Positions 8,736 through 17,741 are shown, numbered from the stretch's first letter. The stretch: DNA of 64,000 bases from Longispora albida DSM 44784 (GCF_000379825.1 NZ_KB903820.1:1-64000); one strand, 5' to 3'. Notes: a model not told the origin generated them from the sequence alone. Numbers and translations: made by a program.

Positions 8736-10006
8736 TTCCACTGCTGAAGCTGGGCACGCACCTCAGCAGCCTCCTCGCCAGCACGAAACGCTTCATGATC
8801 ATCGGGCCGGACCAGCCAGTCAAGGGCGGCAGGATCACTCAGCCGCTCGATCAGCACAGCCTCCACATAGGCATCCAGCCGCTCCACCCTGATCGACGTG
8901 CACCTGCCAGCTTTACAGTTGTACTGCATATAGCCGCCCGCGCCACCGTCAGACGCCTTCCGGCCACCCCTGCCAATTCCCAGCGGGGCTCCGCAAACGC
9001 ACACAGCGAGATACGACAGCAGGTACTTAGCCCTGCAGTCACGCGATGTCCGGCGCCGGGGATCCTTGAGCCTGCGGACCGCGGCTTCATGCAGCCCGTC
9101 GGACACCAGCGCCGGCCACACGCCCCGCCGCGCTTTCTGCCCCCTCAGCACCCGCCAGCCTGCATACGTGGGGTTCAACGCCAGCAGGCGGATATGCCGG
9201 GCAGTCCATAGCCCATCCCGGAACCCCAGAACCCCGGCATGGTTGAGTGCCCGCATCAGCCGGTGACACGAATCGCCCCCAGCGATCCGCTTGATCACAT
9301 ACGCGGCAACCATCGCCTTCGAATAGGTGAACCGCTGTCCATCCGCGCTCACTGCCCAGCGAGGCTCAAGATCCGGCTGCTGGGCAACGAACTCCCGAGT
9401 ATGCGGATCATAGAGCCGCACATACCCATACGGCGCCGGGCCGCCGTGCGGCAGGCCCGCCCGGGCCGCCTTCGTGATCCCCTTACGTACCCGGGCGCTC
9501 AGCAGGTCCACCTCACGCTCGGCGAGCACGATGTCCAGCGCGGTGCGGAAACGGTCGTCGTAGTTGTCGAGATCGAACAGCGTGCCGTTGTAAAACCAGC
9601 GCACCCCCAGCTCCCGCGAGGTCTTACGCAGCTCCGCGTACAGCGCCAGATCCCGGGTCGAGCGTGAGGCTTCCCAGTAGGCGACGATGTCGCACTCACC
9701 CCGCCGTATCCGCCCGACCATCGCCTCAAACTCCGGACGCTCCTTCGTTGCGTACGGGCTCGCGGAGAGGTTGTTGTCCATGAAGATCGCCCGGACGTAC
9801 CAGCCCCTCCGGGCAGCATCGGCGAACTGATCCTCGATCTGGCTCTCAACGCTACGGCCGTACCCCTGCACGCGATCATCTTTAGATGCACGGGCATACA
9901 GGAACGCAACAGGCTGCCCGCTGCCGCATGGCGGCTGGCTGCTGACAAGGCGGTCTGCGAGTTCACGAAGCCCTCGCGCAAGGTCGATGCGGGCCGGGTT
10001 CGTCAT
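8720..10006 (-). CDS. serine recombinase (resolvase/integrase), C-terminally truncated
   Basis: 428 residues from ATG 10006 with GGAGGAG 7 nt upstream. Residues 40-190 are the resolvase catalytic domain: FLYARASKDDR (nucleophile Ser), YGRSVESQIEDQF and YWEASRSTRD. The recombinase domain follows, then a zinc ribbon (VCVCGAPLG ... YNCKAGRC). Relatives continue with a long coiled coil and C-terminal tail; here the protein stops just after EEAAEVRAQLQQW, where LanM sequence begins. It overlaps the LanM remnant by about 15 nt. The catalytic domain looks intact, but loss of the coiled coil would be expected to disturb synapsis or directionality. tRNA genes lie directly upstream, as often seen for integrative elements. 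Confidence 0.88.
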   Translation of the reverse strand: MTNPARIDLARGLRELADRLVSSQPPCGSGQPVAFLYARASKDDRVQGYGRSVESQIEDQFADAARRGWYVRAIFMDNNLSASPYATKERPEFEAMVGRIRRGECDIVAYWEASRSTRDLALYAELRKTSRELGVRWFYNGTLFDLDNYDDRFRTALDIVLAEREVDLLSARVRKGITKAARAGLPHGGPAPYGYVRLYDPHTREFVAQQPDLEPRWAVSADGQRFTYSKAMVAAYVIKRIAGGDSCHRLMRALNHAGVLGFRDGLWTARHIRLLALNPTYAGWRVLRGQKARRGVWPALVSDGLHEAAVRRLKDPRRRTSRDCRAKYLLSYLAVCVCGAPLGIGRGGRKASDGGAGGYMQYNCKAGRCTSIRVERLDAYVEAVLIERLSDPAALDWLVRPDDHEAFRAGEEAAEVRAQLQQWNSGGA

Positions 10007-10161
10007 CGTTGCTCCTCCGTCCTCAGAGATCAATCATGGCGGCTGCTGTCGATCGCTGCCGCTAAGCGACTGGCTCAATGGAGATGGTCCGGGTTCGATT
10101 CCCGGGCAGGGGCTTTCCACTGGCGCCTGATGGCCGGTTCGATTCCCCGTGGACACCCCAT

Positions 10162-10242
10162 GCGAGCGCGCCGACGATGGAGCGCCGGGCCTGGCTGTAA
10201 CCCAGGTGCATTGCTGAGCAGGTTCGAATCCTGTCGCTCGCA
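10162..10242 (+). tRNA. tRNA-Tyr (anticodon GTA)
   Basis: 81 nt fold as a cloverleaf: a perfect 7-bp acceptor stem (GCGAGCG with CGCTCGC), anticodon stem CCTGG/CCAGG with loop CTGTAAC (anticodon GTA at 10197-10199), an 11-nt variable region, T stem GCAGG/CCTGT with loop TTCGAAT, and discriminator A at 10242. The D stem is only 3 bp. No CCA is encoded. The sequence looks unlike the usual chromosomal actinobacterial tRNA-Tyr, and together with the next gene it suggests a mobile-element tRNA set. Confidence 0.75.
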
Positions 10243-10247
10243 CGCAC

Positions 10248-10320
10248 GCCCTTGTAGCTCAGCGGAGAGAGCAGGCGCTTCCGAGGCGTCAGGCCGCCCG
10301 TTCGAATCGGGCCTTGGGCA
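10248..10320 (+). tRNA. tRNA-Arg (anticodon CCG), acceptor stem imperfect
   Basis: 73 nt with a good D arm (GCTC/GAGC), anticodon arm (GGCGC/GCGTC, loop TTCCGAG, anticodon CCG at 10281-10283) and T arm (GCCCG/CGGGC, loop TTCGAAT), ending in discriminator A. The acceptor stem has two T-T mismatches (positions 5 and 6 with 67 and 68), so it may be decaying. T-loop-like remnants also occur near 10088-10104, 10132-10150 and 10333-10350, consistent with an eroded tRNA array. It starts 5 nt after tRNA-Tyr. Confidence 0.7.
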
Positions 10321-10500
10321 CCGCCTTCGGGCAGGCTTCGAATGCCGTTCGCTGTGAGTTTCTTGATATGGGAGAACATGGGCGCTGTTACTGCGGGTCG
10401 GTCCCGCTGAGTGCAGGGTTGTTGCCTCGCCCGGCTTTGCGCGGTGCCGATGGCCGGTTACCGTCGTGGGGACTCTGACCCGCCGGACGATTGCTGGAGC

Positions 10501-11598
10501 ATGCGCCCCTTCCGGATCGACGTACCCGAGCAGGTGCTCGCTGACCTGCGGGAGCGCCTGTCGCGTTCCCGGTTCACCACTGCCACGGACAGCACACGGT
10601 GGAAGGCCGGGGCTGACCCGTCGGACCTGCGTGCGCTGGTGGAGTACTGGGCTGGTGGCTTCGACTGGCGCGGGGTGGAAGCGAGGCTGAACGAGTATCC
10701 GCAGTATGTGGCGGAGATCGAGGGCCAGCGGGTCCACTTCGTGCACCTGAGGTCACCGCGGCCTGGTGCGCTTCCGCTGGTCCTCACGCATGGCTGGCCG
10801 AGCTGTTTCGCCGAGATGCTGGCCTTGGCGGGCCGGCTGGTGGCTGACTTCGACGTGGTCGTGCCGTCGCTGCCGGGTTTCGCGTTTTCTGAGGCGCCGC
10901 GCGGGCCTTTCACCGGGCGCGCGGTCGCCGGGACGTGGCAGCATCTGATGACGACGACTCTCGGGTATGAGCGTTACGGCGCGTTCGGCGGGGACATCGG
11001 CGGCAGCGTCACGCAGTGGCTCGGTGCCCTGTATCCGGCGAGCGTGGCCGGCATCCACATGACTTCCGGCAGCCTCACCTCTGGCGTCGACCCTGCGGTG
11101 CTGGATGCGGCCGGACTGGCCTATCTGGACGCCCAGGGGGCTTATGACGCCCAGGACGGCGGTTACAGCGAGATCATGCGAACCCGTCCGGACACCATCG
11201 CCGCCGCGCTGGCCGATTCACCGGCGGGGCTGCTGGCCTGGATCGCGGACAAGTACCGTGACTGGAGCGACTGCGGCGGGGACCTCGCGAGCCGGTGGGG
11301 TGCGGATGACCTCCTCACGGTTGCCACCATCTACTGGGCCACGGGCACTATCGGCACGTCGTTCCGCGCCTACTACGACCATCCGCACTCCGGGCCGCGC
11401 CCGCCGATCACTGTGCCGACCGGAATCACACTCAGCCACGAACCCCTCATGGAAGGCTTCCCGGAAAGCCTGGCCCGCCGCGCGTTCCCTGGCCTGAGCC
11501 ACTTCACCCGGCCCGCCAGCGGCGGCCACTTCATGGCCCACGAGGAGCCGGACTATCTGGCAGGGCAACTCCGCACCTTCTTCGGCCCGCTGACCTGA
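10501..11598 (+). CDS. epoxide hydrolase (alpha/beta hydrolase fold)
   Basis: 365 residues from ATG 10501 with a modest GGAG 4-5 nt upstream. The first 110 residues match the epoxide-hydrolase N-terminal region (RPFRIDVPEQVLADLRERL, KAGADPSDLRALVEYW). The core has LTHGWPSCFAEML (oxyanion-hole HGWP), FGGDIGGSVTQWLG with the nucleophile Asp, and a C-terminal SGGHFMAHEEPD with the catalytic His. Family members open epoxides to diols in the cytosol. The length is normal for juvenile-hormone-type bacterial EHs. It stands alone and is followed by a hairpin terminator; it is separate from the terpenoid locus, and a link to it is not supported. Confidence 0.88.
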   Translation: MRPFRIDVPEQVLADLRERLSRSRFTTATDSTRWKAGADPSDLRALVEYWAGGFDWRGVEARLNEYPQYVAEIEGQRVHFVHLRSPRPGALPLVLTHGWPSCFAEMLALAGRLVADFDVVVPSLPGFAFSEAPRGPFTGRAVAGTWQHLMTTTLGYERYGAFGGDIGGSVTQWLGALYPASVAGIHMTSGSLTSGVDPAVLDAAGLAYLDAQGAYDAQDGGYSEIMRTRPDTIAAALADSPAGLLAWIADKYRDWSDCGGDLASRWGADDLLTVATIYWATGTIGTSFRAYYDHPHSGPRPPITVPTGITLSHEPLMEGFPESLARRAFPGLSHFTRPASGGHFMAHEEPDYLAGQLRTFFGPLT

Positions 11599-11632
11599 AC
11601 CAGCAACCGCCGGCGCGGCGAACCCGCCACGA

Positions 11633-11658
11633 CGAGGACTGCGCTGGCGCAGTCCTCG
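11633..11658 (+). terminator. hairpin after the epoxide hydrolase gene
   Basis: An 11-bp perfect stem (11633-11643 with 11648-11658) with a CTGG tetraloop starts 35 nt after the epoxide hydrolase stop and is followed by a T-containing tract (cagtcttt). Confidence 0.65.
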
Positions 11659-11834
11659 CAGTCTTTGGCTGGTAGGCGAAAAAGGACTGTCCGGATTGGC
11701 CGGTCCGTCCGGCAGATCCTCGTGGCCGGAGCCTGGTGAGCGTGCAGATAGAGCACATGCCATTGCGGGCGGGCGCCGGACTTCGTTAGTACGGGTGTTC
11801 GCTGATCAGGCCGGAGCGGGGAAGGGATCACGCC

Positions 11835-12206
11835 GTGACAGGTACCGGACAGGCAAGCGGGCTGGATGTGGAGACCACAAGGGAGGTTCTGGCTGATCTC
11901 CTGGCGGAGCGTTACGCGCAGCACGCGATCTGGGGAGACCAGTCGCGGCTGCCCGACGGTACCGGAGGGGAGGCCCGTGCCGCGCGCGCTGATCGGGCCC
12001 GGGCGGACTGCCAGGCGGCCGGGGACGGGCTCACGTTCCGGCACCTGGTGGAAGAGGAGATCTGCGAGGCGTACGCGGAGACCGAACCCGAGGCGTTGTG
12101 CGGGGAGCTGCGGCAGGCGGGTGCGCTGATCGTGCAGTGGATGGCCGCGATCCGCCGGCGCGCTGCAGTAGGCGGCCCGGCTGCGGGGACGGGAGCGCAC
12201 CAGTGA
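11835..12206 (+). CDS. MazG/NTP-pyrophosphohydrolase-like small protein
   Basis: 123 residues from GTG 11835 with a purine-rich GGGGAAGGGA site. The arrangement VLADLLAERYAQHAIWGDQ, then ARADRARADCQ and FRHLVEEEICEAYAET with repeated Glu pairs, resembles all-helical actinobacterial proteins related to MazG-type NTP pyrophosphohydrolases, where such acids bind Mg. Activity is inferred, not shown. Its stop overlaps the start of the ABC transporter (GTGA), so the two are translationally coupled and probably functionally tied; the nature of the tie is unknown. Confidence 0.55.
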   Translation: MTGTGQASGLDVETTREVLADLLAERYAQHAIWGDQSRLPDGTGGEARAARADRARADCQAAGDGLTFRHLVEEEICEAYAETEPEALCGELRQAGALIVQWMAAIRRRAAVGGPAAGTGAHQ

Positions 12207-14152
12207 CCACCTCACACGAGCGCACGGTCCTGCCGCCCAGCGAGCCCGCCAGCACCAGCGAGGCCGGTGAGCAGGATTCGCACGATCTGCTGATCGAGTT
12301 CGAGGCCGACAACCACTGGCACAAGTTCACTGCCGACATGGTCGACACCCGCTTCGTTACCGTCCTCGCCCGGCTGCCGAAATTGATGCGCCTGGCGTTC
12401 GGGATGGCGTGGAAGGCGTCGCGGTCGAACACCATCGCCACCGTTGTCCTGCAGATCGCGTCCGGGCTGTTCACCGCGTTCGGGCTTCTGGCCACGCAGA
12501 ACGTGCTGACGCACCTGTTCGCCAGCGGCCTCACCAAAGACAAAGTCACCGCCGCACTCCCGTCACTGCTGCTGGTGATGGCCGCCGCTGTCGCCAGGGG
12601 AACGCTGTCCACGGCGGCTGGCTACGCCCAGGCCCGGCTCAAGCCCCGGGTCCGCAACGCCGCCGAGCACCACCTGCTGTCGGTGACGAGCAATGTGCAG
12701 CTGTCGGCGTACGACACCGATTCCTACGCTGACGCCCTCGACCGTGCCCGTAACCGGGGCCTGCACGCCGTCGAGGAACTCGTCAACGCCAGCATCGACC
12801 TGATCACCAACACCGCCCGGTTCCTCGCTGTCGCAGTGACACTCCTGGCGATTCACCCGCTGCTGCTCCCGGTGCTGATCCTTGCCGCGCTCCCCGAAGG
12901 ATGGGGCGCCGTCCGCGCCGCACGAGCCGAATACGAGGCGTCGAACCGGTGGCTGGCCCGGGCGCGCTGGTCATGGACGCTCGGCCACCAGCTCGCCTAC
13001 CGCCGCCACGCCCCCGAGGTCCGCGCTTACAACCTGCGTGGCTACCTCCTCGGAAGGTTCAAGCGACTCCTCGACCAGATTGAGGCCACCGAACTGCAGG
13101 TCGCCCGCGAGCAGACGGTTGCCCGCATCATCGGCGGCAGCCTCGCGGGCATCGGCACAGCGGGCGTCTACGCCCTTCTCGCCGTCCTCCTCATCGGAGG
13201 GCGATTGCCGCTCGCCGCAGCCGTCACCGCTGTCTTCGCGCTGCAGACCGGTGGCAGTGCGCTGCGGAACCTGATCTACAACGTCAACACAACTTTCGAG
13301 TCCGGGCTGTATGTCGGCGACATCCAGAACACTGAGCAGACCACCCTCGCCCGCCAGGAACGCACCGGCAGGACCACCCCCGCGGCACCTGCCGAGATCC
13401 GCCTGGAGAACATCTCCCTCACCTACGAAGGTGCTGGCAAACCGGCCCTGGAAGACGTCACCCTGACGATCACACGCGGGCAGACCCTCGCGCTGGTCGG
13501 AGAGAACGGCTCCGGCAAGTCCACGCTCGCCAAAATCATCGGCGCGCTCTACGAACCGACCGCAGGCGTGATGCTGTGGGACGGTGCCGACACCCAGCAG
13601 ATGGCCCCCGAAGCGATGCGGGAGCACATCGCCACCGTCAGCCAGGACTTCGCCCGCTGGCCGTTCACCGCCCGCGAAACCATCCGCATCGGTGCCGAAA
13701 CGCGCCCAGCGACCCAGGCTGACATCGAGAGTTCCGCCCGGGCGGCCGAAGCCCACGACATGATTCTCGGCCTTCCCGACGGTTACACCACTCTCCTCGA
13801 CACCGCGTTCAAAGGCGGCCATGACCCTTCCCAGGGCCAGTGGCAGCGCCTCGCCGCAGCTCGTGGATTCCACCGCGACGCGCCTGTCGTCATCTGTGAC
13901 GAACCATCAGCGGCCCTCGACCCCCGTGCCGAGCACGCCCTCTTCCAGTACCTGCGCAAAGGCACAGCTGAACGGATCACCGTCCTGATCACACACCGGC
14001 TCGCCAACGTCCGCGACGCCGACCAGATCATCGTGCTCGGCCACGGGCGGATCATCGAACACGGCGACCACGAGCAGCTGATGGCCAAGGGCGGCGTGTA
14101 CGCGGAACTCTTCCAGCTCCAGGCGGCCGGATACCTGACTGCGCGGAACTGA
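12203..14152 (+). CDS. ABC transporter, fused permease-ATPase half transporter
   Basis: 649 residues, GTG start at 12203 overlapping the previous stop by 4 nt. About residues 60-370 form a six-helix transmembrane domain (VVLQIASGLFTAFGLLA, AVTLLAIHPLLLPVLIL, YALLAVLLIGG). About 400-640 is the ATPase: Walker A GENGSGKST, signature SQGQWQRLAAAR (SQGQ in place of SGGQ), Walker B VVICDEPSAALDP and switch His in LITHR. It would act as a homodimeric exporter in the membrane. The N-terminal 60 residues are acidic and unlike a signal. Substrate unknown; no peptidase domain, so it is not a LanT. Confidence 0.9.
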   Translation: MTTSHERTVLPPSEPASTSEAGEQDSHDLLIEFEADNHWHKFTADMVDTRFVTVLARLPKLMRLAFGMAWKASRSNTIATVVLQIASGLFTAFGLLATQNVLTHLFASGLTKDKVTAALPSLLLVMAAAVARGTLSTAAGYAQARLKPRVRNAAEHHLLSVTSNVQLSAYDTDSYADALDRARNRGLHAVEELVNASIDLITNTARFLAVAVTLLAIHPLLLPVLILAALPEGWGAVRAARAEYEASNRWLARARWSWTLGHQLAYRRHAPEVRAYNLRGYLLGRFKRLLDQIEATELQVAREQTVARIIGGSLAGIGTAGVYALLAVLLIGGRLPLAAAVTAVFALQTGGSALRNLIYNVNTTFESGLYVGDIQNTEQTTLARQERTGRTTPAAPAEIRLENISLTYEGAGKPALEDVTLTITRGQTLALVGENGSGKSTLAKIIGALYEPTAGVMLWDGADTQQMAPEAMREHIATVSQDFARWPFTARETIRIGAETRPATQADIESSARAAEAHDMILGLPDGYTTLLDTAFKGGHDPSQGQWQRLAAARGFHRDAPVVICDEPSAALDPRAEHALFQYLRKGTAERITVLITHRLANVRDADQIIVLGHGRIIEHGDHEQLMAKGGVYAELFQLQAAGYLTARN

Positions 14153-14264
14153 GGCAGTGCCCGCAGACTCGTCCGGCACTGAGCCAGCCAGGGAACACCG
14201 GCCGGACAGGACGGGCGCTTCTGCGGGCTCCGGTGGAGAAGGCGCGGGCCCGGTGGGTCCAGGG

Positions 14265-14810
14265 CTACGGAACGCCGAGGATCCAGTTGCCGGGGGCGTC
14301 GGGGTCGTTCGAGCGGTAGAACTCCTCGGCCATGGTCATCAGGTCCTCGGCCGTGATCTTGCCGTCGCCGTCCCGGTCGACCCTGCGCAGGGTTTCGGTG
14401 ATGGCGCCGGGCCCGATGCCGTTGCCGCGTAGCCAGGCCGAGAACTCGTCGGCGCTGAGTATGCCGTCGCGGTCCAGGTCGAAGCCTGTGAGTACCGCGT
14501 TCACGGTCGGGAGGATGACCCAGTCGAAGCCGCTGCCGGAGTCCAGGCTGGCCACGCAGGCGGCGACGAAATCGTCCCGGGCGACGCGGTCGTCTGTGCT
14601 GGTGCCGGTGGCCGCGCACAGCCGATGCCAGCCATCCCGGTAGACCTCGCTGATCTCGGCGGCGCGCGCCGGGTCCTCGGCCGAGCCGCTGGCGGCGATC
14701 ATCCGGCGGCCGAGGGACCCGAAGTCCGACTCTTGGACGTAGCCGTCGCCGTCCAGGTCCAGCAGCCGGAACCGCCGGGTGTACTTCTGCCGCTGAAAAT
14801 CGGTAGACAT
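14265..14810 (-). CDS. EF-hand calcium-binding protein (calerythrin type)
   Basis: 181 residues from ATG 14810; the upstream site is weak. Three canonical EF-hand loops are visible (DLDGDGYVQESD near residue 20, DLDRDGILSADE near 115, DRDGDGKITAED near 150), and a fourth, degenerate one (TSTDDRVARDDF) lies near 70. This four-hand layout matches calerythrin-like cytosolic calcium buffers or sensors of actinobacteria. There is no signal peptide or membrane segment. It is convergent with the ABC transporter and separated by a strong terminator from the terpenoid operon, so it is probably unrelated to it. Confidence 0.92.
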   Translation of the reverse strand: MSTDFQRQKYTRRFRLLDLDGDGYVQESDFGSLGRRMIAASGSAEDPARAAEISEVYRDGWHRLCAATGTSTDDRVARDDFVAACVASLDSGSGFDWVILPTVNAVLTGFDLDRDGILSADEFSAWLRGNGIGPGAITETLRRVDRDGDGKITAEDLMTMAEEFYRSNDPDAPGNWILGVP

Positions 14811-14876
14811 AGGGGCAAATCTAGCCGAGCTGGGTGGTCGAGAGGGGCAGATTCGAAGGCCTGCCCCTCCCAATGG

Positions 14877-14911
14877 GCAGCGCCCGGCCGGGACACCCGG
14901 CCGGGCGCTGC
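14877..14911 (-). terminator. terminator of the dxs-to-methyltransferase operon
   Basis: A 16-bp perfect GC-rich stem (14877-14892 with 14896-14911) with a 3-nt loop lies 7 nt past the stop of the methyltransferase gene, on the correct side for the minus-strand operon. It is the strongest terminator seen in the window. Confidence 0.8.
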
Positions 14912-14917
14912 TCGTGC

Positions 14918-15766
14918 TCACACCCGGTCGGCGGCGATCAGCAGGTACTGGAAGCTGCCGTTCTTGTACGCCTCGAGGAACGCGTCCTCGATCCCGGTGA
15001 CCAGCGAGGGCACCTTCGCCCGCATCTCCCAGTACGGGATCGTGTCGGCCGTCAGGTCCACGACCTCGATCGGGACCAGCCGGTTGGCGGCCATCTCGCG
15101 GAAGTAGAAGCTGCGCGGGTGGATGTCGCAGATGTAGTGCGCGTTGATCTGGCTGACGGCGCGCGACGGCAGGCCGTACGCGTCGTTGTAGCAGCCGGTG
15201 ATCGTGACGTAGCGCCCGCCCCGGCGCAGCTGCCGGGCGTGCTCGGCGAACAGCAGGCCGAGCTCGACGTACATGGTGCTCTCGTTGTTCCAGATGGCCT
15301 GGTAGGCGCCCGTCTCGAAGCCGGTGTCGAGCATGTTCTTCAGGTGGAACTGCACCTTGTCGGACACGCCGCGCTTGGCGGCCTGCTTGTTGGCGAAGTC
15401 AACCTGCGTATCCGAGATCGAGATCCCGTCGACGTAGCAGCCGTGTACCAGGTTCGTCAGGATGCTGGAGCCGCCGCGCCCGCAGCCGGCGTCGAGGACC
15501 CGGTCTTCGGGGCTGATCTGGCCGAGGTGCTTCAGGAGGAACTCCGCCTGGGCCGACTCGAGCCGGTGCAGCTCGGCGATGACACGCTCCTCCCGGCCCT
15601 CCTCCGGTCCCTCGAGCACCGACCAGTCGGGGTCGCCGATCCCGTAGTGGTGGTGGTAGAGCCCGTCCACGTCGCCGAGGCGCAGGTTGACGGGGTTCTT
15701 CTCGGCGTTCCAGTAGTCGGCGACGGAGCGCTGGTAGTGGCTCGTCGCGGGGCGTGCAGAGGACAT
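14918..15766 (-). CDS. geranyl diphosphate 2-C-methyltransferase
   Basis: 282 residues from ATG 15766 with AAGGAG 7 nt upstream. It closely follows the pattern of actinobacterial GPP methyltransferases: NLRLGDVDGLYHHHYGIG, ELHRLESAQAEFLLKHLG, SAM-binding VLDAGCGRGGS, WNNESTMYVELG, GGRYVTITGCYND, SQINAHY and the C-terminal FQYLLIAADRV. The enzyme adds a methyl from S-adenosylmethionine to C2 of geranyl diphosphate, giving the substrate of 2-methylisoborneol-type cyclases. It is the last gene of a six-gene operon, 23 nt after the matching cyclase. The pairing with that cyclase supports the call strongly. Confidence 0.95.
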   Translation of the reverse strand: MSSARPATSHYQRSVADYWNAEKNPVNLRLGDVDGLYHHHYGIGDPDWSVLEGPEEGREERVIAELHRLESAQAEFLLKHLGQISPEDRVLDAGCGRGGSSILTNLVHGCYVDGISISDTQVDFANKQAAKRGVSDKVQFHLKNMLDTGFETGAYQAIWNNESTMYVELGLLFAEHARQLRRGGRYVTITGCYNDAYGLPSRAVSQINAHYICDIHPRSFYFREMAANRLVPIEVVDLTADTIPYWEMRAKVPSLVTGIEDAFLEAYKNGSFQYLLIAADRV

Positions 15767-15789
15767 CAGTTTCTCCTTAGTGGGGGGTG

Positions 15790-16779
15790 TCACTGCTGGT
15801 AGCGCGGGCTGGTGCTGTGCCATTCGAAACCGCCGCCCATCCAGTCGCGGGCGCCGCGCAGGAAGCGGTGCAGTTCCGGGCACGGCTCGTCGGCGAGGTC
15901 GCGGCAGCTGGCCTCGAAATCGCGGACGAACTGGTTGTGGAGCTCGACGCAGGCGACGATGGCGTCGTCGAGCGGGCAGCCGCGGTCGGCGGCGATCAGG
16001 AGAGCCAGGTTGCTGTCGGGCAGCTCGTCGGCGGCTTCCCTGGCCAGGGAGTGCAGGTCGTTGACGATGACGGAGGCCGTGCCTGCCCGCATCAGCGCGT
16101 GGTGGAACCGCCGGTCGGCGAACAGGTCGGGCGGCAGCTCGTACCCGCCCACGATGTCGATCAGCGTCATCGACGTGTAGAAGCTGTCGTGCTGGCGTGC
16201 GCCGAGGTACCGCCACGCGCTGGGCAGCCGGCCGGAGCGCCGCCACGCGACGTACGCGTTCCAGCTCACGTACATCTGCGACGTGATGTTGCAGACGCGC
16301 ATCACCTGTGCCCGGCTGGCGCGCCCGGTCAGGTACTCGGTGGCCGAGCGCAGCGCCATGAGCACCGGGCTGGACGTGATGGCCCGTTCCAGCGGCGCGG
16401 TGTGCTCACCGGCTGGCGGCGGCGGGTCCATCGCCGACATGACGAGCGCGAGCTGGCCCGGTGTCTCGTCGGGGTTGGCGCCCAGCGAGGTCTCGTCGGC
16501 GAAGTAGTCGTCGCTGGCCCACCAGCCGGCGTTGAGCATGGCAGAGATGAGGATCATGTCGGGGTCGTCGGAGTCGGGGTGGGCGAGGGTAGCCAGCCGC
16601 CCGAACCCCGTGTCGCGGAACTTGTCGATCCGGTCGGGGTAGATGCCGGTCTCCTCGGCCCAGACCACGAGGCGCTTGTTCACTTCCTCGGCGAGGGCGT
16701 CGTCGACGCGGGGTGTCGGCGGGCAGTACAGCGGCGGGAACCGGCCGTCTCCCCAGGGACGATCGATGTAGTCGGGCAC
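15790..16779 (-). CDS. 2-methylisoborneol synthase-type terpene cyclase
   Basis: 329 residues, GTG start at 16779. A class I terpene cyclase: acidic metal motif SDDYFADE, NSE motif NDLHSLAREAADE, and a C-terminal EWHSTSPRYQQ with the R-Y pair. The pattern FPPLYCPP, VVWAEETGIYPDRIDKF and LALLIAADRG is that of 2-methylisoborneol / 2-methylenebornane synthases, which cyclise 2-methyl-GPP. Known 2-MIB synthases carry a proline-rich N-terminal extension of roughly 100 residues; here the protein starts directly at the catalytic domain. It lies between ispH and the GPP methyltransferase. The exact product (alcohol or olefin) cannot be told from sequence. Confidence 0.88.
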   Translation of the reverse strand: MPDYIDRPWGDGRFPPLYCPPTPRVDDALAEEVNKRLVVWAEETGIYPDRIDKFRDTGFGRLATLAHPDSDDPDMILISAMLNAGWWASDDYFADETSLGANPDETPGQLALVMSAMDPPPPAGEHTAPLERAITSSPVLMALRSATEYLTGRASRAQVMRVCNITSQMYVSWNAYVAWRRSGRLPSAWRYLGARQHDSFYTSMTLIDIVGGYELPPDLFADRRFHHALMRAGTASVIVNDLHSLAREAADELPDSNLALLIAADRGCPLDDAIVACVELHNQFVRDFEASCRDLADEPCPELHRFLRGARDWMGGGFEWHSTSPRYQQ

Positions 16780-16800
16780 TCTGTTCTCTCTCCAGTGTGG

Positions 16801-17733
16801 TCAGTGCATGGGTGGCAGGGTGAAGACGAGGTCTTCCTCGCCGGAGGAAACGGGCTCCACAGTGGTGAATCCCTGGCTGGCCAGCCAGGCCAGCACGTCG
16901 GTGACCAGTACCTCGGGGGCCGAGGCGCCGGAGGAGACGCCGACAGTGTCCACGCCGTCCAGCCAGCCGGGGACGATGTCGGCGGCCGCGTCGATCAGGT
17001 ACGCCTGCCGGGCGCCGGCCGCCTGTGCGACCTCGACCAGCCGGACGGAGTTCGACGAGTTCGGTGAGCCGATCACGAGCAGGAGGTCGCAGTCGGGGGC
17101 GATGAGCTTGACGGCGCGCTGCCGGTTCTGGCTGGCGTAGCAGATGTCGTCGCTCGGCGGGTCGGCCAGGTGCGGGGCCCTCGCGCGGAGCCGGGCGGCC
17201 GTCTCGGCCACGTCGTCCACGGCCAGCGTGGTCTGCGAGAGCCACACGAGCTGCTCGTCGCCGCCGATCGGCAGGGAAGCCAGATCGGTGTGCTCGTCCA
17301 CGAGCCGCACGGCGTCCGGCGCCTCACCGAGCACGCCCTCGACTTCCTCATGGCCGGCGTGGCCGATCAGCAGAACCTGAAAACCCTCCTTCGTGTACCG
17401 GCGCACCTCCGCGTGCACCTTCGCGACCAGCGGGCACGTGGCGTCGATCGTGTTCAGCCCTCGACCGGCGGCCTCGGTGCGGACGGCTGGCGACACTCCG
17501 TGGGCGGAATAGACGACGATCGCGCCCTCCGGTACCGCGTCGAGTTCTTCGACGAAGACCGCGCCGCGCGCACTGAGATCGGCGACCACGTGGGTGTTGT
17601 GGACGATCTGCTTGCGCACGTAGACGGGCGGGCCGTACCGGGCGAGCGCCGCCTCGACGGTGCCGATCGCCCGGTCCACCCCCGCGCAGAACCCTCGGGG
17701 CGCCGCGAGCAGCACCTTCTTCGGTTTGGACAC
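16801..17733 (-). CDS. ispH: 4-hydroxy-3-methylbut-2-enyl diphosphate reductase
   Basis: 310 residues from GTG 17733, chosen for a GAGGAG five nt upstream; a GTG at 17745 is also open. All IspH hallmarks are present: cluster cysteines in [18 protein letters not shown] and ICYASQ; active-site residues in [38 protein letters not shown] and SSGASAP. The 4Fe-4S enzyme makes IPP and DMAPP in the last step of the MEP pathway. It is the fourth gene of the dxs operon. A second, divergent IspH-like gene lies at 24879-26165, so this one is the likely functional reductase of the cluster. Confidence 0.97.
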   Translation of the reverse strand: MSKPKKVLLAAPRGFCAGVDRAIGTVEAALARYGPPVYVRKQIVHNTHVVADLSARGAVFVEELDAVPEGAIVVYSAHGVSPAVRTEAAGRGLNTIDATCPLVAKVHAEVRRYTKEGFQVLLIGHAGHEEVEGVLGEAPDAVRLVDEHTDLASLPIGGDEQLVWLSQTTLAVDDVAETAARLRARAPHLADPPSDDICYASQNRQRAVKLIAPDCDLLLVIGSPNSSNSVRLVEVAQAAGARQAYLIDAAADIVPGWLDGVDTVGVSSGASAPEVLVTDVLAWLASQGFTTVEPVSSGEEDLVFTLPPMH

Positions 17734-17741
17734 GATGCTCC

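Noticed and set aside
10501-11598. Epoxide hydrolase as a tailoring enzyme of the terpenoid locus
   Set aside because: It is 3.3 kb from the nearest pathway gene, on the opposite strand, with unrelated ABC transporter and EF-hand genes and a strong terminator between.
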